Assembly (NCBI RefSeq): GCF_000276665.1
Contig: NW_004955423.1
Span: forward strand, 3,616,648-3,680,647
DNA: 64,000 bases
Origin: Chinchilla lanigera
Taxonomy: Eukaryota > Chordata > Mammalia > Rodentia > Chinchillidae
Reading direction: 5' to 3'
Below are positions 45,306 through 57,112 of this stretch, piece by piece. Both the position numbers and the translations under genes were made by a program. Position 1 is the stretch's first letter; each line of letters begins with the position of its first letter. The notes beneath the pieces are model-generated. The model ran no database searches. It was not told the origin of the DNA and saw only the letters and a list, made by a program, of their open reading frames with translations.

Positions 45306-47760
45306 CTCTCTCCTTTACTACCTTCCTTCTTTTTTGTCTTACATTACAACTATGGCACTATATATGTACAGAGACTAGGTTAGGGTTTGGGGGTACATAT
45401 ATGCCTGAGAAAAGAATTTACAAGTGCTTTGTCAGTGATGAAAAGCTATGTGATAACCTGTGTATTATTTTCATCTCAAAATTTCAGCTTTTCATTTCGA
45501 GTAGGTGAATTCATGTACTGAGAGTAAAGAATGAGTCTGGACGCTCACACTGTGTTCATATGACTATGTCAGTTTGCATGTGCACATACATGTATGTGTA
45601 TGTGTATATGTGAGCATGTGCACCAAAGTATATACAGCCTACTGATTAGGGTTATAAATGTGCTAGGGAATAACTGTTCTTTGAGGTATTAATATTAACT
45701 TTTTATATCTTTATTTCTTATTTCATGGAAGAAAGGTAAAACAAAATTTCATAACAAGATGATAAGAAAATAACAATAGTCAATATATTGCATATTATTA
45801 TCTTTAAAGTAGTTACTCAGTACAAGATATGAACACAATTTTTCCAATTGATATAAGCACTTTTTCTATTAACTAAGAGACACTAACAGTATAACTAACT
45901 TGCATTTTTTCTCTGTTTCTCTTCCTTCCTTTGCCCTTCCCCGATCCTAGTTCCTGTTTCCTTTTGAAAAATTTCTTCACATTTCACAATACCTGTGGTA
46001 CATTTCAGAACTTATTTACTCTTTCAGTTTCTCACACCAGGGCGACAATACCATGTTTACATATGTGAGCCTGATTTATTTCAGTAGTGAGTGTTGTCTT
46101 AAGTTGTATCTACCCATAAACATTTCAAGTTTATCCTTCTTTATGGCTGAGTAATACCCCACATAAAAATACCTCATAAACTCCATATAAAAATACCACA
46201 TCCTTTTTATACATTCCTCAGTTGATGGGCATTTGGGTTGTTTCCAGGATTCAGCTATTACAAACTGTGCTGCTATAAACATTCGTGCATATATATCATT
46301 GTGGTATGATTTAAACTCTTCTGGGAAGATATCCAGAAGGGGAACAGCTGGGAACTCTAATCCTAGATTTTTGAGGAATCTCCATACTGATTTCCACAGT
46401 GGTTGTACAAGTCTGCACTCCCAGCCAACAGTGGAGAAGTGTTCCTTTTTCACCACAGCCCTTCCAGCATTGTTGTTGGTTGATTTCTTGAGGATAGCCA
46501 TTCTTCCTGGGGTGAGATGGAATCTCAGTGTTGTTTTAACTTGCATCTCTTGAATGACCAGTGATGTTGAACATTTTTATTCATATATTTATTTACCATT
46601 TGTGTTTCTTTATCTGAGAAGTGTGTATTCATCTCAGAAGCCCATTTTTGGAATGGGTCTTCGAATTTGGGGTGTCTGATTTTTTTTTCAATTCTTTATA
46701 TGTTTTAGATAGAAGTCCCTCATCTGAGAGACAATTGGCTAAAATTTTTTTTCCCAATCTGTGGGTCATTTTTTTCCTCTGTTGATAATTTCTTTCGATA
46801 TTTTTAATCAGATGAGATCTCAGTTATTGATTCTTTGAAGTATTTCCCACACAGTTTGGGTCTTGTTCATGAGCTCTCTGCCTACACCTATGTCTTAAAG
46901 ATTTCCACCTATTTTCTCTTGCAGTAGATTTCAATGTTCCTGTTTTAATATTTAGATCTTTGATCCACTTTGACTTTAGTTTGGTGCATAGTGATAGACA
47001 TGGGTGTAGATTTAGTCTTTGGCATGTGGATAGCCAGTTTTTCCAGTGCCATTTATTAAAGAGGATCTTTGTTCCAGTGAACATGTTTGGCTGCTTTGTC
47101 AAAGATAAGGTGGCTAAGTGTGTTTGGAGTTGTGTCTTCATCTTCTAATCTGTTCCACTGATCTTCAGGTCTCTTTTTTTTTTGCCAGTATCATGCTGAT
47201 TTTATCATGGTAGCTTTGTAGTATAATTTCAACTCAGGGATTGTGATGCCTCCTGCCTTGCCTTTTTTGCCCAGAATTGCTTTTGCTATTCTAGTTCTCT
47301 TCTGGTTCCAAATGAATTTTAGGAATGTTCTCTCTAGTTCTGTGAGGTATATTAATGGTATTTTGATCAGGATTGCATTATATCTGTGTAACACTTTTGG
47401 GATTGTGGCCATTTTCTCTATGTTGGTTCTTCCTATCCATGAGTAAGGGATATCTTTCCATTTTCTGTTATCCTGTTCAATCACCCTTTCAGAGTTCTGT
47501 AATTTTCACTGTACAGATATTTTACTCCTTTGTTAGATTTATTTCTAAGTATTTCATTTTTTTGGATGCTATTGTGAAGGGTGTGGTTTTCCTAATTTCT
47601 CTCTCAGTGAGTTTGTTGTACAAGAATGCTATTGAGTTTTGAGGGTTGACTCTATTGATTTTTGAGGGTTGACTCTGTATCCAGCTACAGTACTGAATTT
47701 GGTTATTAAATCTAGAAGTCTTTTGGTGGAATTTTTGGGGTCTTCTATGTAGAGTGTCAT

Positions 47761-47772
47761 GTCATCTGCAAA
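47761..47772 (-). other. L1 reverse transcriptase FADD catalytic codons
   Basis: The minus strand reads TTT GCA GAT GAC, encoding Phe-Ala-Asp-Asp. In L1 ORF2p this motif holds two of the metal-binding aspartates of the reverse transcriptase. The surrounding frame stays open for several dozen codons, so the copy is not very old, although it is broken elsewhere. Confidence 0.85.
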
Positions 47773-48482
47773 TAATTATAATTTCACTTCTTCCTTTCCT
47801 ATTCTTATTTCTTTTATTTCTCTGTCTTGTCTAATTGCTCTGGCTAGTGCTTCCAGAAATATATTGACTAGAATTGGTGATAGTGGACATCCTTGTATTA
47901 GTACCTGATTTTAGAGTGAAAGCTTTCAGGTTTTGTCCAATTAGTATGATGTTGGCTCTCAGTTTGTCTTAGATGGCTTTTATCAGATTGAGTTAAAGAC
48001 TATCCATTCTGATTTTCTGCAGGATTTTTATCATGAATGAGTGTTGGACTTTGTCAAAAGCTTTTTCTGCATCTATTGAGATAATCAAGTGATTTTTGTT
48101 TTTGGCTCTGTTGATATGGTGTACTATATTTATTGATTTGTGTATGTTGCACTATCCCTGCATTTCTGGATGAATTCCACTTGGTTGTGGTGTGTTACTT
48201 TTTTGATGATTTGCTGCATTCTGTTTGCTAGTACCTTACTGAGTAGTTTTCATCTATGTTCACTAGGGAGATTGGCCTGTAGTTCTCTTTTTTGGTTGGG
48301 TCTCTCTCTGATTTGGGTATCAGTGTAATACTTATCTCCAGGAATGAGTTAGGGAGTATTGCTTCCCTTTCAATTTCACTAAAGAATTTGAGGAGTGTTG
48401 GCATTAAATCTTCTCTAAATTTCTTGTAGAATTCAGCAGCAAATCCATCAGGATCTGAGTTTTCCTGTATTGGTAAGTTTTT

Positions 48483-48589
48483 TTTTTGTTTGTTTGTTTG
48501 TTTGTTTTTTCTCCGGTACCAGGAACCGAACTCACGACCTTGCGCTTGCCAGGCAGGCGCTTTTGCCGCTGAGCTAAATCCCCAGCCCC
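48483..48589 (-). mobile_element. Young tRNA-derived SINE, copy 3, nested in L1
   Basis: Antisense copy: a T tract with TTTG units, CTCCGGTACCAGGAACCGAA, CTCACGACCTTGCGCTTGCC, AGGCAGGCGCTTTTGCCGCT, GAGCTAAATCCCCAGCCCC. The target duplication GGTAAGTTTTT lies at 48472-48482 and 48590-48600, with L1 sequence continuing on both sides. The SINE is therefore younger than the L1. Confidence 0.95.
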
Positions 48590-49040
48590 GGTAAGTTTTT
48601 AATTACATTATCAATTTCATTAACTGATACTGGGTTATTCAGAATTTTTATGCCTTCTTGAGTCAGCTTTGGTAATTCATACATAGCTAGTAATTCTGTC
48701 CATTTCTTCTGTGTTTTCCATCCTATGAGAGTAAAGATTTTCAAAGCAGATATTGATGATGTTCTGAATTTCCACAGGATCTGTAGTGATTTCGCACATT
48801 TCATTCCTCAATGCATGAATGTGAGTCTTTTTTTGATAAAGTTGGCTAAGTGTTTATCAATTTCATTTATTCTTTCAAAGAACCAACTCTTTGATTTATT
48901 GTGTTGTTTTCTTAGTCTCAATTCTATTAATTTTTGCTCTGATCTTTTAATTTTTTCCCTCGTATGGGCTTTGGGCTTTACTTGCTCTTCTTTTCCTTGG
49001 AGGTGCAACATTAATTTTTCATGTCTTTTTAAACTTTTAT

Positions 49041-50340
49041 GTAGCTCATCTCATTTGTATAAACACAGTTAATAGTTAGTCTTACTGATTATCTTTTTGT
49101 CTTACCAACTGAAAGATTTCTCAAAATCTCTGGTTTTGAAAATAATAATTTATTTCAATTATTAAAATACTGAGCTGCTCTTCCTATGTATTTCAAATAA
49201 CCCCTTATCAGTCTTCACCTGGCTTTCATGTGTTGTCTAGGTTCCTAGACAAGGCAGGAATGAGGGTGGAAGTGTTGTCTTTTAAATTAACTGTTTAATT
49301 TACAAAATCTTAAACCCTTTGATATGGAAGAAAAGTGTTTACTGGTTGATAAATGGAGAGTGGCTTTCTATGTGGACACCATTTAACCTTGGTAGCAACA
49401 TTTATTTTTTATTAATAGTCTTGATTATTGTTTTCTTTGTAGAGTAAGTGACTATACAGAAACCTGCAGTATACAGAAAGATAGTAAAGGGGTTACTAAG
49501 AATATACAAGCTTATCCTAGAGCACCAACCATTCATAACCTTTTCTTTCCAGAGAATCTATGCATTAATGGCCTGAAAGAACTTTAAACAAGACACAGCT
49601 CTAACTCAACAAAAGGTATTATTATCATGATTGCAATTTAGCAATTCAGCAGTATGCACTTCTCCTAGCCCAAGATACCTATATTTAAAGCACTAGATAG
49701 ACTTAAGCTTTATCTCTATGGGATTGTCCCTGAGACTCAAGTATAGTTTATACACCTGGAAAATACTACCTAATGTTCTAATTATGTATGTCTAATTCAT
49801 TAGAACCCAGAAATTTCAAAATCCCTTGGTATAGTTTTTCCAAATTATATCTCTCATCAAAATTACGTAGGCAAAAGTTAGATTAATTAGCAGAACAAGA
49901 AACTAGATTTGGGGCTAGTATTATTTCCTATGGTAATCACTTATCTTGGGATCCCATTCTAGGGAGCTGTGAGGAAGTGAATTTTTAATGTGTTTATCTA
50001 GATGGAGTTTTGGCAGTGCTCTTAGAAGAAGTGAATGGCAGCTGAGAATCCAGAAAACCCCCATCTCAGTGATATGAAGACCCTGTAGCTCTTTCTATGC
50101 ACTAAGAAAATCTCATGTGAGATTCTTCAGGGGTGAATTCCAATGTATAACATCTCTGGGCCATTTTATGAAAGAGAAAAAGGTAACTAAGGAACATTTG
50201 ACCATTTTACAGATGGGCCCCCTAAAGTTATTTGTCTCAAGTTGTAGACTTGGACCAAGAGCATAACCTATTTTGACTTTATCCTATAGGTAACTTACCA
50301 ACTTAAGTACAAGATCATGTAAATCTAAAAATTCAATAAG
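49041..50340. other. Unique non-coding DNA
   Basis: AT-rich, with no gene, RNA or clear mobile element. No frame of interest. Confidence 0.5.
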
Positions 50341-50426
50341 AGGGGCTGGGAGTGTGGTCAGTGGTAGAGTGCTTGCCTAGCATGCACAAGGCCCTGAGTT
50401 CAATCCCTAGTACCAAAAAAAAAAAA
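50341..50426 (+). mobile_element. ID SINE, complete
   Basis: AGGGGCTGGGAGTGTGGTCA, GTGGTAGAGTGCTTGCCTAG, CATGCACAAGGCCCTGAGTT and CAATCCCTAGTACC plus an A tail form a full ID element derived from a tRNA. The target duplication TCAATAAG (50333-50340 and 50427-50434) is intact. Confidence 0.9.
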
Positions 50427-50754
50427 TCAATAAGAAAAAAAAGTGAGGATTTATAATGGCAACAAAATGCACATTTTCTAGTCCCTTACCTCTCAAGCAG
50501 ATATCTGGCTAATAATTACCTCATCTTTTACTGTGGAGACAGATTTCTTTCAGCCTTACAGTGGGGAATGATTCATGGGAGAGATCTGAGAGCAGATTTG
50601 AAAAGAGGGACTGGGCCATTTGGATTCTGAGAAACTGAAGTTGCCATTGAGAAGGTGGGACATGACAGGATGCAGTTGAAGATGTCTCGAGGTTGAGAAA
50701 GGTCATGATGTGCTGGGTGTAGGCTGCAAGGAAAGTAGAACCACCAGCCACTGC

Positions 50755-51180
50755 GTATTGGTCAGCTTTCTCATTGCTGGGACAAAATGCCTGACATACA
50801 AAACTTGGAGGAGAAAATGGTTTATTTGGCTTATAATTTCAGAAGTTTCAGTCCATGGTTAGATGGCTCCGAAGCAGGAACACTATGGTACAAGTGTGTG
50901 GTAGAGCAAAGCTTCTCACTTCAAAGAAGAGCACACAAAAAGAGAAGTATCCTCCAAAGGCATGTCCCAGTGACTCATCCCCAGTTGGACTCCACCTTCT
51001 AACAGCACATTCAGCTATGGATATCAGCATCCCATGATCCAATCTCCTCTCCAGGAATCTCTTAATGCAGTCAAATTGATAATTAAAATTGCCTGGCACA
51101 CGATATGAATCATAGATTGAACATAGAGACCCATAAGAGAGATGGAATGATGATTCATTCACCAAAGCCTCAGAAGTATA
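50755..51180. mobile_element. Dispersed rodent repeat, copy 2 of 3
   Basis: 'gtcagctttctcattgctgg', 'gacaaaatgcctgacataca', 'aaaatggtttatttggctta' and 'tttcagtccatggttagatg' share order and orientation with 6838-7200 and 63425-63830. It is not assigned to a named family. Frames over it on both strands are not genes. Confidence 0.5.
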
Positions 51181-51422
51181 ATTATTGAGTTCTGTTCCAG
51201 TTGTTGGATTTCTTTAAGGTCACTATCTTAGGTACTAAGCCAATATATCTTTACATTAATTTACTTTTCACACCTCACCAAGTTTTCTTGACCCTTTTGA
51301 ATGAAGTTGTGCTCCTTGCAAACAAATCAACCAGACACAAACCCTTTTTGCAAAAATAAGCAACATTCCTTCTCTCAAAGGAACCAACAACATTCCTCAG
51401 CAACTATTAAAAATCACTATTG

Positions 51423-51530
51423 TGGGCTGGGGATTTAGCTCAGCAGCAAAAGCGCCTGCCTGGCAAGCGCAAGGTCGTGAGTTCGGTTCCCAGTACCGGA
51501 GAAAAACCAAAAAAAAAAAAAAAAAAAAAA
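51423..51530 (+). mobile_element. Young tRNA-derived SINE, copy 4
   Basis: Full copy GGGCTGGGGATTTAGCTCAG to CCAGTACCGGAGAAAAACC with an A tail of about 25. The 14-bp target duplication AAAAATCACTATTG (51409-51422 and 51531-51544) is perfect, which indicates a recent insertion. Confidence 0.95.
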
Positions 51531-51544
51531 AAAAATCACTATTG

Positions 51545-51579
51545 ATTGCTTCTTGACCTTTTGGCTAGGATCAAGTATA
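51545..51579 (+). pseudogene. Truncated U2 snRNA pseudogene
   Basis: About 35 bases beginning ATTGCTTCTTGACCTTTTGG match the 5' end of spliceosomal U2 snRNA with about five differences. Similarity then fades, before the branch-point-recognition region is complete. The fragment abuts the right target duplication of the SINE at 51423. It lacks the U2 promoter elements and most of the RNA, so it is non-functional. Confidence 0.78.
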
Positions 51580-52120
51580 CAAATCAGAGTTGATTTCATC
51601 TCTACTGTGAGTTATTAGAAGATAGATAGGTAGATTGATTAATTGTTTTGCCAACTTATTGCTCTGTAATGTCTTTTGATAATAGTATAGATCAGATCAC
51701 CAAAACTCAAAGATCCCACTTTTACTTAAATATGTAAGTAATCTGCAAATGAATGGTATGGAAAATGTTAGGAAGTGTCAGCCAAACTCAATACTGTCTG
51801 AGGTCTTGATGGTGTCTAGTAATTCTGTCAAGATTTCCTTTAGAAATAGAACTTTTTTGATTATGCCACTGCTTCTTGCAGGAGGGGAGAAAGTTGGGAG
51901 GAAGGAATGAGAAAAGGAAGAAGAAAGGGAGAATAAACAGCTGAGTTATGGAGTTACTTAGCCCTAAGTCAGCAGGTAAATTTCTTTTCTAATCAAATTT
52001 CTAGGTTAGCCAGCAGATTATCATACATAGCAATGCCTTTTCTCAGGGGTTTCCAATAACCTTGCATGTCAATACATCAGAATGTGTCTGTCGTTTTCTA
52101 AAATCCCTCAGGACTTACTG
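51580..52120. other. Non-coding DNA
   Basis: A purine-rich stretch (about 51880-51935) and nothing gene-like. The left edge of the endogenous retrovirus follows at about 52121. Confidence 0.5.
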
Positions 52121-52411
52121 TGTTGATGCTGCAGGATTTTCTTATAGAAATGGGACACCAATGCCTTTTTCCCAGGAAGCAGCTTTATTCGTTCCTGCAC
52201 TGATGCGGTGGATTCGTATCCAAAGGCTGAGTGCCGAACATGGCATAGTTGTACTCTTATACAGCTTTTATGACTTTCTGTCCCTTATATGGGCATACAC
52301 TAACATCTTACAGCCTGGTTGGTATGATTTATGTTAGAGAGTTACATTAGAATTACACATGGGTACACCGAGGCTGATATTGCTACACTGGGAAATGTTC
52401 CCGCCCTAACA
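52121..52411 (-). mobile_element. 3' LTR of the endogenous retrovirus
   Basis: It aligns with the 5' LTR over blocks such as GCCTTTTTCCCAGGAAGCAG and GGCTGAGTGCCGAAC. In transcriptional sense it has a TATA-like CATATAAGG (complement of 52283-52294) and, about 85 bp downstream, a polyadenylation signal AATAAA (complement of 52194-52199). This spacing fits a U3-R-U5 layout. The U5 edge at 52121 is well placed. The U3 edge (about 52411) is less certain because env runs into it. Confidence 0.85.
52283..52292. promoter_or_regulatory. CArG-box-like palindrome overlapping the LTR TATA
   Basis: CCTTATATGG is an exact fit to the CArG consensus CC(A/T)6GG bound by serum response factor, and it overlaps the LTR TATA element. 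The matching site of the 5' LTR (about 59542) has TCTTATATGG, one base off. Confidence 0.5.
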
Positions 52412-54467
52412 AGCCTGGAGCGGTCCTACCATATTTACTGCTTTGACACTTGGATCCCATTCTATTTTGGGCCAAAAGGCATTGTCCTGGTCCAGATGTT
52501 TATATTTCATCGTGTGCGTGGCCATTTTTCTTTCAACCGCCATCTCAGTGAGGCTGGAGACAGAACGTATAGCCAAAGGAGCCAGGCAAGGTAGTATCAG
52601 ACAGGTTTCCAAAATCAGCAGTGTAATATTACCTTGAGGGTTGAAAACCATCCCTCAAATAGTTCCCCGGGGTCCCTATCTTTCCAGGTCTGAGTTGGAA
52701 CACGAACATTTTCCCTCATTCCATCTGTAATCTCCTCTATGAGTTTCCCTTATCATCTATTTGTAGGCAGAAGTTGCTTATATTAAATTTTCCACAAATC
52801 CCTTCCTCAGAAGCAAGCAGATAATCTGAGGCCAAGAGATTTTAGTAGATGGCAGTGCACATTTTAGCCTGTTGTTTGACTAACAAGTTAAGAGCTCTGG
52901 CAATTTCATTAGTTATAATTTCCACAACTGCTTGCAGTCTAATTATGTGGTTTAGCATATAATGGGGTGCAATAGTCCAGGACTGAACCTCTGCCCAGGT
53001 AGCAGGACTACAACACTGAATTATGCGTTCAGAGGGCCATTCATTTTCTTGCCAATCGCTAATTTGCATGGTGTGGCATTTCCTATGAGTCCCCTTGTCC
53101 CTGTACACTTGGAACACCAGATGTTCTCCTCTGGCAAGTGGGAGTAGAAAGAGAGCTAAGGTAGGGGGATCATTCTTAATAACAAGATGCTGGCCAGTTT
53201 AGGGGAAGTAGAGCATATTCATTTCTTCTGCATATCCAATAGTCTGGGGTCTGCCATTCAATGTCTGCATCAACATTGTCCCTGAGATGAGAAAAGTTGG
53301 ACAAGAGGTGAGGATTTGGTACAAAGTAGTCTGAGAACTCCCACTCCACTGGATCTTCCTGGCTGTTGAGTTGTAGAAACTTTTACCCACATTGAGCTCC
53401 CTACAGAGACACTGAAGCCTCTTCCCCACCAGGCAAAACAGTTTCTTCCAATTATTGAGATCTTGAGAAGCCAAACCCCTGAGGTAGAGCTGGGGTACCC
53501 TGTGCCAGTATAAGGTTCACAGGGATCTAACTCTCTAGCTTCCCATGGCTATTGACTACCCCCATGTTCGTTCCCCCACACACAAAGCAAGAAGAGACCT
53601 TCAGAGTCTGGGCTACAGTTTCTGCTAGGGCTAAAAATATTTTTGGTTGTGTCCAGGATTAGAGGGGGGCTACTTTCTATTTTCTCATAAGATGAGTGAA
53701 AAAATCCTGATAAGATGTGGCCACTTGAACAACAGTGATTCTCTTGAAATGTAGTGCCATCTCTGAGTCAATGCCATATATATATATATATCTCCCAATC
53801 TGGAGGCCATTTTCCCACTTTAGCTCTCTTGTATCGAAGATAGTAAAATTCATGGGGTTCCCACTTTATAGCTAAGAGTGGCAGCTCCCTTTTGGAGGAG
53901 TGCCACCTTATCTTTACCTTTCCAAGTGACCCACAGACATAACTCCAGTAGGGGCAAAAAGCCCAGCAGTCACCATAACAGCCAGATTAGGGTGAGGCCA
54001 GTTCACACATACACTTATCATTGATCCTGTATTCTTGTTCCCACAACAACCCTCCACATTTTAGGACTATCCAGGAATTTTTACTAGTGGTGGCACACAC
54101 ATCAAAAATTTATTGATACTGGCAGGTAAGAATTTGTAACTTGGTTTTCTTAATGGTCCTTCACCTCGGAAGTGTTGGGCTTTGAACCGTTCTACATTTG
54201 GGGAATGCTTCAGGTTGAATTAGGCATACTGATTTTCATGTTGCAGATAGATTTGGTTGTTTTATATGTGTGTAGGTCCCTCGAATCCTCCATAAGCATG
54301 AGAAGCGGGTGTGATAAGATCCAAGTAACTCCCCAGCTTGACCTGGTTAGGCGAATACATGGGTCATATAATGGGGAACTGAGGTTCATCAATGGGACTC
54401 CTAGTAAAAGCAGCCAGTACCAGCAAAACATCCTACCCACAAGAGAAAGGTGAGGGCCAGTCGGCAC
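52412..54467 (-). pseudogene. Broken env gene of the endogenous retrovirus
   Basis: In a retrovirus env encodes the surface and transmembrane envelope subunits. Here it survives in pieces. A hydrophobic signal-peptide-like start (WYWLLLLGVPL) lies at 54467-54210. A surface-subunit-like segment is at 53474-53199. A heptad-rich segment typical of the transmembrane subunit ectodomain (with ARALNLLVKQQ) is at 53117-52842. A membrane-span-like stretch with cytoplasmic tail is at 52651-52406. Stops and frameshifts separate the pieces, and the last runs into the LTR. The roughly 2 kb span is the normal env length. No functional envelope protein can be made from it as it stands. Confidence 0.82.
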
Positions 54468-54729
54468 CTCTTACTACATTACCAGTCAGTGGGTGTGGTC
54501 TTGGCAAGGGCTATAGCAAAACGCAGGGCTAGAGACCCAAATACAGCTAAGAGCAAAGTGTGGCAGTATATTACAGATAGTCACAAAAAGGATGCAGCCC
54601 ACCCGTGTCATCAGTCAGCAGTGTCCCCAGGCTTCTGTTGTGTATAGTCAACCTCTACAGTGACTAGAGCGGGGCTGTCATCTTTTAATGTTCCCGAGGT
54701 TGTGGTCTGCTTCTTCTGGATTGTTAGCT

Positions 54730-55212
54730 TAGGTAGCACTGCTGAGTCTCGAATACACTACTCTGCTGTAGTGAATCCGAGGGACTATCTCATCTACTGC
54801 AGTGAGGGAGGATAGCTGAACAGTGAATGGGCGCCTCCAGAGGATTCTCAGGGGTTGGACATTCTATACTTTTACCCACACAGCATCCTCTGGCTTGAAA
54901 GAGTGAGCATCTGTGGTCAAACTCATGGCTAAGGCTGAGCCTAACACCTGCATCTGTTGTGTCAGAATGAGGTTCCCAAGCTCCTTTAAATTTCCCCTTA
55001 CGCCCTTAATAAGAGGAGGTAACCACACAGAGAGAATTTCAAAAGGGGAAAGTCTGAAGGGTTGGTGGGCAGGGTTACTAAAGGGGATTGGAGCATGGGG
55101 AACCAAATGTCCCTGGCATGAGGTGTTCCTGGAGTCCAAGCTGTAGATTTTCCTTATAATTGTATCAGTGGCAACTCTGGTGCGTAAGGTGGAGGAGGGC
55201 AGCCCAGGGTGA
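54730..55212 (-). pseudogene. pol remnant: integrase C-terminus
   Basis: The minus-strand frame at 55139-54864 shows RLSPFEILSVWLPP and, near its end, HSFKPEDAVWVKV, the linker and SH3-like start of a gamma-type integrase C-terminal domain. Sequence to about 54730 continues it through stops, with PFTVQLSSLTAVDEIVPRIH as the family's usual 'P-TAV-I-P-IH' block. Protease, reverse transcriptase, RNase H and the integrase catalytic core are all missing upstream. Confidence 0.82.
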
Positions 55213-56219
55213 AATAAAGCTTAAAATGGAGGGGCTCCTGTTTATATTCTTTGAAAGAAAAGACAGAGCTGGAGTTTCTTACAGTTCCCCCCTCTCATAT
55301 CTTTGTACTCTTTTTCTTCAAACTCTGTGAGCAGAGGTTCATTCTCTCTATTGTGTTCCTTCATCAGGAGCATGTTACCTGGCTAAGGTGGGGGAGATGG
55401 TTTGGTAAGGGCAGTCTCTAGGTAAGAAAAATAAACTTTAAAGCACATATGACCGAAGCATGTGAGCTAGAATGGAAAAGACAACTGTAACCATCTGGCT
55501 CTTAGATCTGTCTCCTGGTGTGGCTGGAAAGTGCCAGCAGGGGTTACTAATTAGAGCCCCGTTTATGTCTAGTCCACATTACTATAACTTTTATATCTTT
55601 AATTATACTTTTCTGCTGGATGGTTAAGACCAAGTTAAAGTGAAACCAGTGTTAATCAAAATTAAACTTTTTTTTTTTTTTTTTTTTCCAAATATCAAGG
55701 TCAGTTAAGGCTTCCCAGAGCTTATTTTGTGGGATATAAATTTAGGAAACAGTGATAAGGACCACATATAGACTTATTACCCAACACAAGTGTATCTCAT
55801 TTATGCCTACACAGTTGTGACAATGTCATATAATGATTAGAGATTGGGCATTAATAACCTTAATAACCCAAAAAGTACATCTATAAAACAAACAATACAA
55901 TAATAAAATGCTTATTTAATCAAAGCCAATAGATATAAATTTAACCAAGAGCATCCTAATCAGAAAATCTTATTGCTTAAGATACAGAGAGCTTAACTTT
56001 TTACTTATAACTAGCTTAAGTAGATCATAATAATTTATTCAATAACTGTCTGGGCATGGCACCATAAAATCCTGGGAAAACTGGACAAGCCACCTTCAGT
56101 GGAGAAACTGGACAAATTTGAGTCTAGGCTGTTGCTCTTTCAGAGAGCAGAGAGCAGTTTTGTCTTATGGCTACCCAAGTTCAAGAGGCTCCTACTTAGT
56201 TACATTAACAACTGCTTTA

Positions 56220-56324
56220 TCTTTTTTTTTTTTTTTTTGGTTTTTCTCCGGTACCGGGAACCGAACTCACAACCTTGCGCTTGCCAGGCAGGCGCTTTTG
56301 CCGCTGAGCTAAATCCCCAGCCCC
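56220..56324 (-). mobile_element. Young tRNA-derived SINE, copy 5, inside the ERV
   Basis: Antisense copy with a T tract, TTTTTCTCCGGTACCGGGAA, CCGAACTCACAACCTTGCGC and TTGCCAGGCAGGCGC, ending GAGCTAAATCCCCAGCCCC. The 13-bp target duplication AACAACTGCTTTA (56207-56219 and 56325-56337) is perfect. It inserted after the retrovirus was already in place. Confidence 0.95.
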
Positions 56325-57062
56325 AACAACTGCTTTAGATGACTCATCGTAACGGTAACATTTTAAACTATTTTATATATCATCGTTGACCAAGGAAAAG
56401 CTCTTAAGTTATTGCACATAGATAATAATAGGCATCACGTTTATGAAATTAATTTTGGACATTATCTTGGTTATCTAGGTTATCTGACAATCTGAATGGA
56501 AATATATCACCAGTCTTTAAAATATCTTTATTCTTATCAACTGATTGAAATTAATCTACTGTTAAGCTATGTGAAACACAAACATTTGAGCTAATATCAT
56601 AAATGCCTACTTACCAAAGTAGAACATAGAATTTAAGATTCACGTATAGGAACATACACAGTTTAAATTATATATAACCTTTATGTTCTCAGACTATAAA
56701 GCTTCCATTTGTAAGTCCCATGTGACGTTGAAGTCTCTTAACCCTCATTGTGTAACTTTTTAAGTGGGCTTAGCTATTTCTAAAACCCTAGATAACTGGT
56801 TTTTATGAGGGAGGACAAAGGAGTGAGAGAAAAATAAAAGAAAAAATAAAATTGCTTTAAGTACCTTAAACCAGTGAACAAAATAGACACAGACACACAA
56901 GCACTTACTTTTAAATCAGAGTGCTCTCTTAGCCATATTGGCCAAGTTGAGCTATAGCTATAATAATCTGTTGTAAATTCATTATAAATTCACTGGTCAG
57001 AACTTTTTGGAGTGACCAGTTAGTGTAGACATTTCCTGCAATAAAATAACACCAGTAAGGAA

Positions 57063-57112
57063 GTATAGTATAGTACAGTCTAGTATAGTACAGTACAGTA
57101 TAATATAGTATG
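57063..57112. repeat. AGTATAGTACAGT-type simple repeat
   Basis: Irregular tandem units of TAGTA and CAGTA, about 50 bases. The YYTVLYYTRLYYT-like minus-strand frame is an artefact of it. Confidence 0.8.

Larger units (their letters stand above)
45700..49040 (-). mobile_element. L1 LINE, 5'-truncated, antisense, with ORF2 remnants
   Basis: The element runs leftward, with its 3' end near 45700. Minus-strand fragments match successive parts of L1 ORF2 (endonuclease/reverse transcriptase): 48808-49011 and 48574-48804 before the reverse transcriptase core, the catalytic FADD motif at 47761-47772 (TTT GCA GAT GAC), the segment at 47191-47484 with [19 protein letters not shown], and the C-terminal part at 46076-46546 with TVGWECRLVQPLWKSVWRFL and YYSAIKKDKLEMF. 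Frameshifts separate these pieces, so it cannot make ORF2p. ORF1, the 5' UTR and the endonuclease domain are absent, which is a usual 5' truncation. Its 3' UTR is shared with 17800-18245. A SINE is nested at 48483-48589. Confidence 0.9.

Noticed and set aside
45005..45508. A 167-codon plus-strand frame and its 124-codon minus-strand partner
   Set aside because: Both are translations of a CT-rich simple-sequence tract. They have no complexity, domain or coding signal.
46076..47642. Long minus- and plus-strand frames resembling a reverse-transcriptase gene
   Set aside because: They belong to one 5'-truncated L1 with frameshifts; the plus-strand frames are its antisense shadows.
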